Below, piece by piece: positions 1 through 11,413 of a DNA stretch of 64,000 nucleotides (its first letter is position 1; every line of letters begins with the position of its first letter). The translations under genes were made by a program, and so were the position numbers. This stretch comes from Cheilinus undulatus. Lineage: Eukaryota > Chordata > Actinopteri > Labriformes > Labridae. The notes beneath the pieces were generated by a model, which was given only the letters and a program-made list of their open reading frames with translations, made no database searches and had not been told where the DNA came from. The stretch covers positions 307,501-371,500 of the forward strand of contig NC_054882.1 of assembly GCF_018320785.1 (NCBI RefSeq), read 5' to 3'.

Positions 1-970
1 GTGAAAAAAGCAGAAAATTAAACTCACTCCATAAAACTTGGTGAATATCTGAGGCTTTAAGAGAAAAAATTCTACAGAACAGTAACAGTTCAACATGAGC
101 AGATTTAAACAATAGAGGATCAATAGAACAAATCAGTGATTAATTTGATCTCATTTTGTTACTCTGATGGCTGGGACAAACATTCTTCTGACTTTAGATC
201 TTCAGGCTCCATTTAGTCTCTTTCTGATCCAAAAATACTTCCACATAAATCCATCAGGGTCTTTAGCGGAGAGCTGCCTCTTTTGTCTAAACAAACAGGC
301 CTTAAAAGGGGAAGAGCTTTTATTAGAATAATTACAGTAACACGCTTAGGAGGGGCTTCAATTAGAATAATTAAGGTGAATATGTTTAAAACACGAGGGG
401 CTCGTATTTGAATATTTATGGTAAATATGTTTAAAACACGAGGGGCTCGTATTTGAATATTTATGGTAAATATGTTTAAAACACGGGCTTTTTCGAACAA
501 TGACAGGTTTTGTCTTCAGTCACAGACATGAGAATACGTCCGTCCAGATGTAGATATGAGGGTTTGAATGTTTTTTTTGACAGTCATATGAATATCTGTG
601 GTTGGTGGAAGGAAAACATTTACAGTAGAATAAAATCAATCACTAACTTTAACATAATTCACTATTTCATGGATTTATGATGTAATTTTAATATGTTTTG
701 TCTTTTTGTCTGAGCGAGCTCAAACATGAATGATGCACCGCTGCGTGAGCACATCGATCATATTGATCGTTAATCATTACCCTCATTACCAGGCCCTGTG
801 TGGTTTGAGTCAACATCACCATGGTAACCAGATCTGCTGCTTCCTGTGGTGTCACGGCAGAATCCTTCCTCCCACTCGGCAGGCTGTCTGAGTCTGTGTC
901 AGCTGTTGGTTCTGTCAGAGGGACGCTCTCAGTCACACCTTCAGAGGAAGAACCTCCACCGTACAGAACA
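1..970. other. Intergenic sequence, no gene seen
   Basis: I see no conserved coding segment here. Short open frames at 213-500 and 688-1015 have no recognisable motif, and the first is largely translated repeat. The only clear structure is a short repeat cluster at 300-490, listed separately. Confidence 0.6.
310..490. repeat. 45-bp repeats related to the 44-bp array at 5.9-7.2 kb
   Basis: The word ACACGAGGGGCTCGTATTTG recurs with a 45-base period: starts at 391 and 436, with a partial copy at 481. The piece just upstream (about 345-380) contains AGGGGCTTCAATTAGAATAA followed by TTAAGGT. That is nearly the unit of the large array at 5889-7188, so the two clusters appear to belong to one repeat family. 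Confidence 0.75.
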
Positions 971-3962
971 TTCTGGTCCCCTCTAGAGTTCCTGCTTCAG
1001 TCTGGTCCCCTCTAGAGTTCCTGCTTCAGTCTGGTCCCCTCTAGAGTTCCTGCTTCATCCTGGTCCCCTCTAGAGTTCCTGCTTCAGTCTGGTCCCCTCT
1101 AGAGTTCCTGCTTCAGTCTGGTCCCCTCCAGAGTTCCTGCTTCAGTCTGGTCCCCTCTAGAGTTCCTGCTTCATCCTGGTCCCCTCTAGAGTTCCTGCTT
1201 CAGTCTGGTCCCCTCCAGAGTTCCTGCCTCAGTCTGGTCCCCTCTAGAGTTCCTGCTTCATCCTGGTCCCCTCTAGAGTTCCTGCTTCAGTCTGGTCCCC
1301 TCCAGAGTTCCTGCTTCATCCTGGTCCCCTCCAGAGTTCCTGCTTCATCCTGGTCCCCTCTAGAGTTCCTGCTTCAGTCTGGTCCCCTCTAGAGTTCCTG
1401 CTTCAGTCTGGTCCCCTCCAGAGTTCCTGCTTCAGTCTGGTCCCCTCCAGAGTTCCTGCTTCATCCTGGTCCCCTCTAGAGTTCCTGCTTCAGTCTGGTC
1501 CCCTCTAGAGTTCCTGGTTAATCCTGGTCCCCTCTAGAGTTCCTGCTTCAGTCTGGTCCCCTCCAGAGTTCCTGCTTCATCCTGGTCCCCTCTAGAGTTC
1601 CTGCTTCAGTCTGGTCCCCTCCAGAGTTCCTGCTTCATCCTGGTCCCCTCCAGAGTTCCTGCTTCATCCTGGTCCCCTCTAGAGTTCCTGCTTCAGTCTG
1701 GTCCCCTCCAGAGTTCCTGCTTCAGTCTGGTCCCCTCTAGAGTTCCTGCTTCAGTCTGGTCCCCTCTAGAGTTCCTGCTTCAGTCTGGTCCCCTCTAGAG
1801 TTCCTGCTTCAGTCTGGTCCCCTCTAGAGTTCCTGCTTCATCCTGGTCCCCTCCAGAGTTCCTGCTTCATCCTGGTCCCCTCTAGAGTTCCTGCTTCAGT
1901 CTGGTCCCCTCTAGAGTTCCTGCTTCAGTCTGGTCCCCTCTAGAGTTCCTGCTTCAGTCTGGTCCCCTCTAGAGTTCCTGGTTAATCCTGGTCCCCTCTA
2001 GAGTTCCTGCTTCAGTCTGGTCCCCTCTAGAGTTCCTGCTTCAGTCTGGTCCCCTCTAGAGTTCCTGCTTCAGTCTGGTCCCCTCTAGAGTTCCTGCTTC
2101 ATCCTGGTCCCCTCTAGAGTTCCTGCTTCAGTCTGGTCCCCTCCAGAGTTCCTGCTTCATCCTGGTCCCCTCTAGAGTTCCTGCTTCAGTCTGGTCCCCT
2201 CCAGAGTTCCTGCTTCATCCTGGTCCCCTCTAGAGTTCCTGCTTCATCCTGGTCCCCTCTAGAGTTCCTGCTTCAGTCTGGTCCCCTCCAGAGTTCCTGC
2301 TTCAGTCTGGTCCCCTCTAGAGTTCCTGCTTCAGTCTGGTCCCCTCTAGAGTTCCTGCTTCAGTCTGGTCCCCTCCAGAGTTCCTGCTTCAGTCTGGTCC
2401 CCTCTAGAGTTCCTGCTTCATCCTGGTCCCCTCTAGAGTTCCTGCTTCAGTCTGGTCCCCTCCAGAGTTCCTGCCTCAGTCTGGTCCCCTCTAGAGTTCC
2501 TGCTTCATCCTGGTCCCCTCTAGAGTTCCTGCTTCAGTCTGGTCCCCTCCAGAGTTCCTGCTTCATCCTGGTCCCCTCCAGAGTTCCTGCTTCATCCTGG
2601 TCCCCTCTAGAGTTCCTGCTTCAGTCTGGTCCCCTCTAGAGTTCCTGCTTCAGTCTGGTCCCCTCCAGAGTTCCTGCTTCAGTCTGGTCCCCTCCAGAGT
2701 TCCTGCTTCATCCTGGTCCCCTCTAGAGTTCCTGCTTCAGTCTGGTCCCCTCCAGAGTTCCTGCTTCATCCTGGTCCCCTCCAGAGTTCCTGCTTCATCC
2801 TGGTCCCCTCTAGAGTTCCTGCTTCAGTCTGGTCCCCTCCAGAGTTCCTGCTTCAGTCTGGTCCCCTCTAGAGTTCCTGCTTCAGTCTGGTCCCCTCTAG
2901 AGTTCCTGCTTCAGTCTGGTCCCCTCTAGAGTTCCTGCTTCAGTCTGGTCCCCTCTAGAGTTCCTGCTTCAGTCTGGTCCCCTCCAGAGTTCCTGCTTCA
3001 TCCTGGTCCCCTCTAGAGTTCCTGCTTCAGTCTGGTCCCCTTTAGAGTTCCTGGTTAATCCTGGTCCCCTCTAGAGTTCCTGGTTAATCCTGGTCCCCTC
3101 TAGAGTTCCTGCTTCAGTCTGGTCCCCTCCAGAGTTCCTGCTTCAGTCTGGTCCCCTCCAGAGTTCCTGCTTCAGTCTGGTCCCCTCTAGAGTTCCTGCT
3201 TCAGTCTGGTCCCCTCTAGAGTTCCTGCTTCAGTCTGGTCCCCTCTAGAGTTCCTGGTTAATCCTGGTCCCCTCTAGAGTTCCTGCTTCAGTCTGGTCCC
3301 CTCTAGAGTTCCTGCTTCAGTCTGGTCCCCTCTAGAGTTCCTGCTTCAGTCTGGTCCCCTCTAGAGTTCCTGCTTCAGTCTGGTCCCCTCTAGAGTTCCT
3401 GCTTCAGTCTGGTCCCCTCCAGAGTTCCTGCTTCAGTCTGGTCCCCTCCAGAGTTCCTGCTTCATCCTGGTCCCCTCTAGAGTTCCTGCTTCAGTCTGGT
3501 CCCCTTTAGAGTTCCTGGTTAATCCTGGTCCCCTCTAGAGTTCCTGGTTCATCCTGGTCCCCTCTAGAATTCCTGCTTCATCCTGGTCCCCTCCAGAGTT
3601 CCTGCTTCATCCTGGTCCCCTCTAGAGTTCCTGCTTCAGTCTGGTCCCCTCTAGAGTTCCTGCTTCAGTCTGGTCCCCTCTAGAGTTCCTGCTTCAGTCT
3701 GGTCCCCTCTAGAGTTCCTGGTTAATCCTGGTCCCCTCTAGAGTTCCTGCTTCAGTCTGGTCCCCTCTAGAGTTCCTGCTTCATCCTGGTCCCCTCTAGA
3801 GTTCCTGCTTCAGTCTGGTCCCCTCTAGAGTTCCTGCTTCAGTCTGGTCCCCTCTAGAGTTCCTGCTTCAGTCTGGTCCCCTCTAGAGTTCCTGCTTCAT
3901 CCTGGTCCCTTCTAGAGTTCCTGCTTCATCCTGGTCCCCTTTAGAGTTCCTGGTTCTGGTCC
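971..3962. repeat. 29-bp minisatellite, about 103 copies
   Basis: The unit is roughly CTGGTCCCCTCTAGAGTTCC followed by TGCTTCAGT, 29 bases long. Units differ at two main places: CTCTAG versus CTCCAG, and CAGTC versus CATCC versus GGTTAATCC. Many units contain the palindrome TCTAGA. A rare unit variant containing GCCTC occurs at 1226 and 2473, exactly 43 units apart, and the units after each copy match. This indicates a block duplication inside the array. Confidence 0.95.
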
Positions 3963-5334
3963 AACATGAGAGTATTAACATCCTTGTTATCTGGTTCTGG
4001 TCATGCTGAAAGAGTCTAGAAGTCCACAGAGATCCTCGGTTCTCCATGTTCACATTCTTCAGTTCTCCTGGTTTCTATGGTAACCACAGACTCTTTAGAA
4101 AAACACGAGACAATGCTGAGCTCATCATTTATCAACCATCACATCATTTTTCTTAGTCTCACACAAATCCACAAAGAGGACCGGTCTGGACCAGACCAGG
4201 ACCCACCATCTCCACCTGGATGAGAGAGTAGACCCTACATCCTGATATCTTTAAGATATTCAGTTTGGACTTTTTAGGCTTTTATGTAGAGAGGAGGACA
4301 GAGGACAGAGTCAGGAACAGGGAGAGACATGTGGGGCACCCCAGAACCACGAGGCCATCTGCCCCCAAATGTCTGATATTTATCAACCAATCAGATTCAT
4401 TCAATGAAGACTCGCCCAGCCGGACCAACGAGAGAGAGAGAGAGAGAGAGGGCTTTTAGACGAGGTTTAGTCCAGGAACAGATCCACCGCCTACTGGACT
4501 TGACCCACTTCTGGGTCCAGACCCACTAGTGCAGAGTCTCTGATTTAGACTCTGCTGATTTATCTATAAAGACCACCAAGAGATCAGAACCATGACAAAC
4601 TGAACACAGGCAGAAACCTGGACCAGGCCCAGACTGATGATGAACCTGGACCAGGGCCAGACTGATGATGAACCTGGACCAGGGCCAGACTCAGAGTGAA
4701 AGTGGAGCAGATCTTTATTAATCAGGAGGACTTGAGTTTGTTTTAGATGGGGCTTTGTTAGTCCTCAGCTCCTGCCCCCTTTCCCTCTCATCCTTTACCA
4801 AAGGTTCACAGCTGATTTATTGGTCGTCCTCGCTGTGCTGAGCTCACCTGAGCTGCTGTTGTGACATCATCAAAGAGGTCACCTTCACGCCGCTGTGAGC
4901 GAACATCAGTGATGAGATGGAGAATAAATCCTGATCTGATCCACTGAAGCTTTTATCATCGGGATTGATCAGTGGAGCGAACGAGGGCGCCGCCGCGGGC
5001 GGGGGGGGGGTGTTGTTCATCAGCATCAGCAGCATCATCGCCGTGGTCTCTAGCTTCATCACCATCACCCTCATGAGCTTCATCATCACCATGATTGATC
5101 AGTAAACTGTGACAAACAGAGAGACTACAATTCCCAGAGTGCATTTCATCCCTCACCTATTGATTGGTTAAGCTGTAAATTGGTCACGCCCTCTTTCTGG
5201 ATCAGATTAGTATCTCTTCATTGAATTTCCCGCCACAGAATAGAATGTTGCTTTTAGATAAATACTGTGATGGTGACGCCTTTAACCAATGTCTTCCCTG
5301 CTGGATATTCACCAGTCAGCTGTCAGTGATGTTA
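3963..5334. other. Intergenic sequence with minor repeats
   Basis: No gene is supported. There is a (GA)n run at about 4430-4450, a roughly 28-bp repeat of about three copies at 4617-4690 (GGACCAGGGCCAGACTGATG), and a G run at about 5000-5010. Open frames at 4265-4459 and 4844-5156 are short, low in complexity and carry no recognisable domain. Confidence 0.6.
5124..5142 (+). promoter_or_regulatory. ZNF143/THAP11-type motif
   Basis: The sequence ACTACAATTCCCAGAGTGC matches, apart from about one base, the known ZNF143/THAP11 binding consensus (ACTACAATTCCCAGAATGC). This motif is common in vertebrate promoters and in some repeats. No gene start is visible close by, so a function is inferred only from the motif. 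Confidence 0.5.
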
Positions 5335-7410
5335 TCAGAGGGTGGAAGAGTTTAGGAACAACAGCAGCTCAGCCATGAAGCAGAAGACCAGGTAAAATCA
5401 CAGAGAGGTCAACGACTGCTAAGGACCATGGGTAAAAGTCTCCAAGTCTCCGCTGAAGAGTTCTGAACTTCCTCTGGCTTTATGTGAACAATAAAACTGC
5501 AGCAGGAGCTTCATGAATGGGTTTCCATGGCAACAGCTGCATGCAAGCCTCACATCACCAAGTCCAATGAAAGCATCAGATGGAGTGGAGTAAAACACAC
5601 CGACACTGGACTGTGGAGTGACCAATCATCTCTGTTTACAGTCAGATGGTGAGTCTGGGTCTGGAGGATGCTGGGAGAACATTACCTGTCTGACTGTGAA
5701 GTTTGGTGGAGGAGGGATAATGGTATGGGGCTGATTTTCAGGGTCTGGTCTAGACCCCTTATCTCCAGTGAAGGCCGATCTTAATGCTTCAGCAGACCAA
5801 GACATTCTGGACAATGCTATGCTTCCAACAGTCTGGGGAAGGCCCTTTTCTAATCCAGCAGGACTGTGGACCAGAGACCAGAGAAGAAGAAATGAGAGGG
5901 GCTTTCATTAGAATAATTAAGGTAATATGATAGAAATGAGAGGGGCTTTCATTAGAATAATTAAGGTAACATGATAGAAATGAGAGGGGCTTGTATTAGA
6001 ATAATTTAGGTAACATGATAGAAATGAGAGGGGCCTGTATTAGAATAATTAAGGTAACATGATAGAAATGAGAGGGGCTTTCATTAGAATAATTAAGGTA
6101 ACATGATAGAAATGAGAGGGGCTTGTATTAGAATAATTAAGGTAACATGATAGAAATGAGAGGGGCTTTCATTAGAATAATTAAGGTAACATGATAGAAA
6201 TGAGAGGGGCTTGTATTAGAATAATTAAGGTAACATGATAGAAATGAGAGGGGCTTTCATTAGAATAATTAAGGTAACATGATAGAAATGAGAGGGGCTT
6301 GTATTAGAATAATTAAGGTAACATGATAGAAATGAGAGGGGCTTTCATTAGAATAATTAAGGTAACATGATAGAAATGAGAGGGGCTTGTATTAGAATAA
6401 TTAAGGTAACATGATAGAAATGAGAGGGGCTTGTATTAGAATAATTAAGGTAACATGATAGAAATGAGAGGGGCTTTCATTAGAATAATTAAGGTAACAT
6501 GATAGAAATGAGAGGGGCTTGTATTAGAATAATTAAGGTAACATGATAGAAATGAGAGGGGCTTTCATTAGAATAATTAAGGTAACATGATAGAAATGAG
6601 AGGGGCTTGTATTAGAATAATTAAGGTAACATGATAGAAATGAGAGGGGCTTGTATTAGAATAATTAAGGTAACATGATAGAAATGAGAGGGGCTTTCAT
6701 TAGAATAATTAAGGTAACATGATAGAAATGAGAGGGGCTTTCATTAGAATAATTAAGGTAACATGATAGAAATGAGAGGGGCTTGTATTAGAATAATTAA
6801 GGTAACATGATAGAAATGAGAGGGGCTTGTATTAGAATAATTAAGGTAACATGATAGAAATGAGAGGGGCTTGTATTAGAATAATTAAGGTAACATGATA
6901 GAAATGAGAGGGGCTTGTATTAGAATAATTAAGGTAACATGATAGAAATGAGAGGGGCTTGTATTAGAATAATTAAGGTAACATGATAGAAATGAGAGGG
7001 GCTTGTATTAGAATAATTAAGGTAACATGATAGAAATGAGAGGGGCTTTCATTAGAATAATTAAGGTAACATGATAGAAATGAGAGGGGCTTGTATTAGA
7101 ATAATTAAGGTAACATGATAGAAATGAGAGGGGCTTGTATTAGAATAATTAAGGTAACATGATAGAAATGAGAGGGGCTTTCATTAGAGCTAGGGCTAGA
7201 AAAGGACACATGGTCTGATAGTTCAGAGTCCGGACCTCAGCCCCAGCCAGCACCTTTGGGATGACCTGGGACAGAGATTGTGGTCCAGACCTTCTGGTCC
7301 ACCATCAGAGCCTGACCTCATAAATGCTCTACAGGGTGAATGGACACACTTCCACACAGGAACACTGCAGAATGTTGAGGAAAGCCTTGGAGAAGTCTGG
7401 TCAGTGAGGT
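5335..7410 (+). mobile_element. Decayed Tc1-like DNA transposon split by a minisatellite
   Basis: The stretches 5335-5885 and 7195-7410 read on the plus strand as a broken Tc1/mariner-superfamily transposase gene of the type common in fish. Recognisable stretches include one at 5695-5765 corresponding to the conserved VKFGGGGIMVWG block, and one at 7225-7330 corresponding to the PDLNPIEHLWD block and the following PDLINAL. The reading frame is broken by several indels and deletions, so it cannot be functional. Between the two parts lies the 44-bp array at 5889-7188, replacing a short stretch of the transposase. Terminal inverted repeats were not located, so the outer limits are approximate. 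The assignment rests on recalled family sequence rather than a search. Confidence 0.8.
5889..7188. repeat. 44-bp minisatellite, about 29 copies
   Basis: The unit is AATGAGAGGGGCTTTCATTA followed by GAATAATTAAGGTAACATGATAGA, 44 bases. Copies are nearly identical, with two main versions, GGCTTTCATTAG and GGCTTGTATTAG, interspersed. The low divergence suggests recent expansion. It sits inside the Tc1-like fossil, and related units occur at 310-490. Confidence 0.95.
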
Positions 7411-9290
7411 TGTTTTTATTTCTCAAAGATGACATCATCACATTAAAATAACATGAATAAACACAAACAACAACAAATAAACAAGATCTGATGGACAGCT
7501 GCATTACTTCCTGTGTTTACATTCATGAAGTCCAAAGGTCAGAGGAAATACTGGAACAAAGCAACACGTCTGCGTTCACCTGTATGAGTCAGGGCAGGGG
7601 GCGGGGCTACAGCAGACACCTGGGGAACATTCACCTTTGCTCTGGTCTCAGGGTTCAGTCTTACTGTGATCTCATGTTTGGTGGGCGTGTCCAAGGCTTT
7701 CATGTCATAAACCTCGCTTTGGTTTGAAGGTATGCTCTCACCACCAGGGGGCTCTCAACCAAAACAACAAAGACAGCAGAGGATCATGGGAGTGACCCCT
7801 GCTGCTCCAGCCCCTCATAAGAACAGTGAGAGGGTGAGAGAAGAATCCAGCAGCAGCTCCAGCATGAATGAGGTACAGCAACAGAATGGCAGCTTCCACT
7901 GCTGCAGGTACAAACAGGAGCTAACAGGAAGTAGCCTCAGTAGCATTGTAAACATGAGGTACAGTAGCTAGCATGGCTAACATGCTAGCAACGGTTCACA
8001 GTATTTTATCTAATGTGTTTTTCCCTCTGCAGCCAATCAGAATCTGAGCTGGTGTTTACCTGAGGAGGGGTTGGCCTCACCTCCTCTGATTGGCTGTACC
8101 CTTTGATTTGTACCTGTAGATGCCATTTCTGAGCTCTGAGACGTGGCTGCATGGCTGCCATCTTGGAGAGGGGTAGCTGTGGCTCAGACTGAATGTCTAT
8201 GACTGCATGTCTGAGAAAACCAGGTTAATAAGAATCTATTATCCAGCAGCCTGCTTTGTTACAAACACCAGACGAGTATTTATGATCACAGATATTTGAT
8301 TTAAATAAAACATCCAGGTTCCATACAAAAATGCTGGTTTTGTGTTAGCAGTAAATGATATCAGGATCCTGTGGAGGCTGTAGAGAGGAACAGACAGGTG
8401 CTGTAGCGTTCTCCACTGTGGCGGTCCTCATGGGTTTATCCACCTGTAGACTTTATAAAACTGTTACCCTCCAATGCCACGTTCTCCATCTGTGCAGCAT
8501 TCTGAGCACATTCCAGAAGAAACCGCTCCGTTTCTCGTCAGCCCTTCTCTTCAGAGTCACAGTGATGGATGGAGCGTTTCAGTCCGAGATCATAAACACA
8601 TGAGAGCTTCATCAAACAGCCGGTTATAAACCAGCCAGACCTCCGACTGTCGCAGACTTTCATCCAGTCTGAGCTGCAGCTCCCCCTCTCCAAGATGGCC
8701 GCCTCAGAGACACATGGTGTCTTTAGATAGTGCTGTGTTTCTGTGCTAATACGAACGTCCCGTTTGATAGAACCTACAACGTCATTACTAACTTTTTTAT
8801 CACTACTGTTATTGATCCGAGTCCTGATCAGTTCTGCCACCCGTGCCTCTCTATTGGTGGAAACCCGCTGCTCTGAGCTCATGTTCTCCTGACCAGTGGT
8901 TTTGCTCCAGGAGCCACAGAAGTATTGATGTACTGTTGTCTTTTTAGGGGTTATGAAAATCCTACAACTGGGTCCTGCAGGACCGGGTCCCTCTCTCCAT
9001 CCCTAGCTGTGATGCGTTTGAGGACGTGGACAAACATGGCTGTGCCCAGAGACTTTGGTTTTTAGCTACATACGGGACCAAAAGGAGCTATGAGACGCAT
9101 AAATCTGAAACGCCAGTTTCCGCGTGGCGTTTCGACAAAGAAGTGATGTAATGTTAGCGACAGCGTTCCATACATGAGTCTAAACCTGTCCTTAAAGGGC
9201 TTCCTGACTTGATGGGTCCGTACGGCGGCGGTGGCGGCCCAGGCAGCATCTACACGTTTGTATCTACGGGTGTATGGCCAGGCTTTTATT
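7411..9290. other. Intergenic sequence, no gene supported
   Basis: Open frames at 7491-7971, 8355-8603 and 8538-8882 are short and carry no domain I recognise. Two perfect inverted repeats occur: GCTAGCATG with a 5-base loop at 7967-7989, and a 12-base arm containing CCAAT at 8030-8096. The rest looks like ordinary decayed intergenic DNA. Confidence 0.55.
8030..8096. promoter_or_regulatory. Inverted pair of CCAAT motifs
   Basis: CAGCCAATCAGA at 8030-8041 and its exact complement TCTGATTGGCTG at 8085-8096 form a 12-base inverted repeat with a 43-base loop. Both arms match the NF-Y preferred CCAAT context. No transcript start is evident nearby, so it may be a chance or repeat-derived structure. 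Confidence 0.35.
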
Positions 9291-11041
9291 TTGAAATGAG
9301 AAATCCAAAACCAGCTGGAAACAGCTGTTTCCTGTTTAAAACATGCAGGTTGATACTGAACTGAAGATCAAGAAACAGAAAAACAAACATTTCTGTCTTT
9401 TTCCATTTTTTCTTATTTCACCTTTTTTTCTGTTTCCTTTTTTTCATTTTTCCTAAAAAACAAACCTGAACAAACTGAGTAGTTTTCATGTTGTTGTTTT
9501 TATGTGATGTAACATTCTTTTCTCCACTTCACTTGCAACAGGTCAAAAATAAAGGACCCAAAAAAAGAATGTTACATCCCATGGCTGTGTGCATGTGGTA
9601 ATGTGTAGGTGTGTGTGAGAGTGTGGCTCCTTTTTAAATAACATTGTAAGAATGATTGTTGTATGAAACTGAACTGTTCAATCAGTATAAATGCTTTTTT
9701 ATTTGTGTAAATGTGACATCAACCTGTCCAGGGACTGCAGGTGGAAACTAGCATTTTTGCTAAAACCTGGCACAGAACATGTTCTCATTGTATGTGATTA
9801 ATGTTTTTTTTTTTTTGGTGCATTTTCCCTGATCAAAAAAATACATAAAAAAAAACAAACAAACAAACAAAAAACAAACATCACCAGCCTTCCGCTCTTT
9901 GGTCTTCCTGTTTTTGATCTGAACATCAAAAATAGAAGATGAAAAGTCTGTTTTTATCTTCATCCCTACAGAAAAAAAGAAAAACAAGAACCAAAAATGA
10001 AGAATTTTTGTATTTTTCATTCTCATTATAATCTGAACTGCCTGAAAGATGACGGTCGCTTTCTCCGTGTTACTTTCCTATTTATTATCATAATTATTTT
10101 TATAATTATTATTATTGTTATTATTATTATTGTTACTTTTTTATTAGTATTGTTATTATTATTATTATTATTATTGTTATTATTATTATTGTTACTTTTT
10201 TATTAGTATTGTTATTATTATTATTAATAATAATAATAATAGTATTATTATTGTTACTTTTTTATTATTATTATTTATTTTATTTTATTTGTATTATTAT
10301 TATTCCTATTTTTAAACAGTTATGAGGAAACAGATTTTTCCTTGATTTTGGATTTCTCATTTGAAGTGAAAAAAAAACACAAAACTTTTGGCTGTTAAAA
10401 CCACTGACTGATTCTCATCTCATCGCTTCTGTGTTTGCAAGATCAAAGGACAGAATACTGGGGCTGTATCATTCTTTTATTCACAACACCTGCATCATGT
10501 CACACCAAAAGGACATAAAAGAATGTTACATCACCAGCGTTCTGTTCTTTGATCTTCCCTTTGATCTGCACATAAAACAGTAAGATGAAAGTGAAAGTGA
10601 GTTCCTTTGACCCTTACAGTTTTTATTAAATCAGGAATCAAATAAAAGAAAACATGAACATTTAGTTACGCTCCTATTTCTCATTTTCCAAAAAGAAATG
10701 AACAAACGATGAACTGCTTGTTTTTTCATGTTGTTGTTTTTGCGTTCAGATCAAAAATCGTTCTATTGAAGAAGGAACACTGGTGATGTAACATTCTTTT
10801 TTCACATCACCAGCGCAGGTCAAAAATACAGGGAAAGGAATGTTACATCACCAGTGTTCTGTTCTGGGATCTTTCTGTTTTTGATCTGAACACAAAAAAG
10901 TTCAGATAAAAAATGTTTTTGTTTTCAGATTAACACAGATGCCCTGAAAGCACCACAGCAGGGTTTTTAAATTTTTATTTCCTGTTTTTTAACCGTTTTG
11001 AAGAAACAGCGTTTTTCTTGATTTTGGATTTCTCATTTGAA
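9291..11041. mobile_element. Foldback-type nonautonomous element with nested hairpins
   Basis: TTGAAATGAGAAATCCAAAA at 9291-9310 is the inverse of 11022-11041 (19 of 20 bases). A further copy of the right-hand sequence sits at 10346-10365. Inside are three hairpins built on GATGTAACATTCTTTT and its complement: 9506-9521/9563-9578, 10441-10479/10516-10554 (imperfect) and 10775-10796/10838-10859 (22 bases, perfect). The last has an outer 14-base arm pair at 10744-10757/10878-10891. No coding capacity is seen. I infer a foldback or MITE-like DNA element with internal duplications. Target-site duplications were not identified, and the true ends could lie farther out. Confidence 0.6.
10078..10310. 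repeat. TTA-rich microsatellite
   Basis: This is an imperfect (TTA)n tract with occasional TTG and TTT units, inside the foldback element. It produces a meaningless Ile/Leu-rich open frame on the plus strand. Confidence 0.9.
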
Positions 11042-11413
11042 ATTCAAATCTAAACTCTGCAAAAAACACAGACCGGGAAAAATACCTTTGAATTTGTTCA
11101 TCTCTTTGTGGAAAATGAAAAAGAAAGAAAGAAAAACACAGATTCATTTTTTCGGTCGTATGTTTAACCGCTCAGATTTTAGGAATATCTGAAAACGCGC
11201 CGACCTTTAACCCGGACTCTGAAGAGGCGGTCTGTGACACTAGAGTGACATCATCAGTAGTGGACCGTTGTCTACAAACGTCTTCGCCGTTTTAGCCATA
11301 AAAAAATCTATATCCTCTGGACAGGTCTGTTTGGCCCCTCAGGGCACCCGTAGAATCAGAACCACCCGGAGCTCCGTGTGGTCCTTTAGGTCCTGGTCCA
11401 GATCAGGGTTCCA

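Noticed and set aside
9760-10206. Phe- and Ile-rich open frames
   Set aside because: They are translations of poly(A)/poly(T) and TTA microsatellite sequence inside the foldback element.
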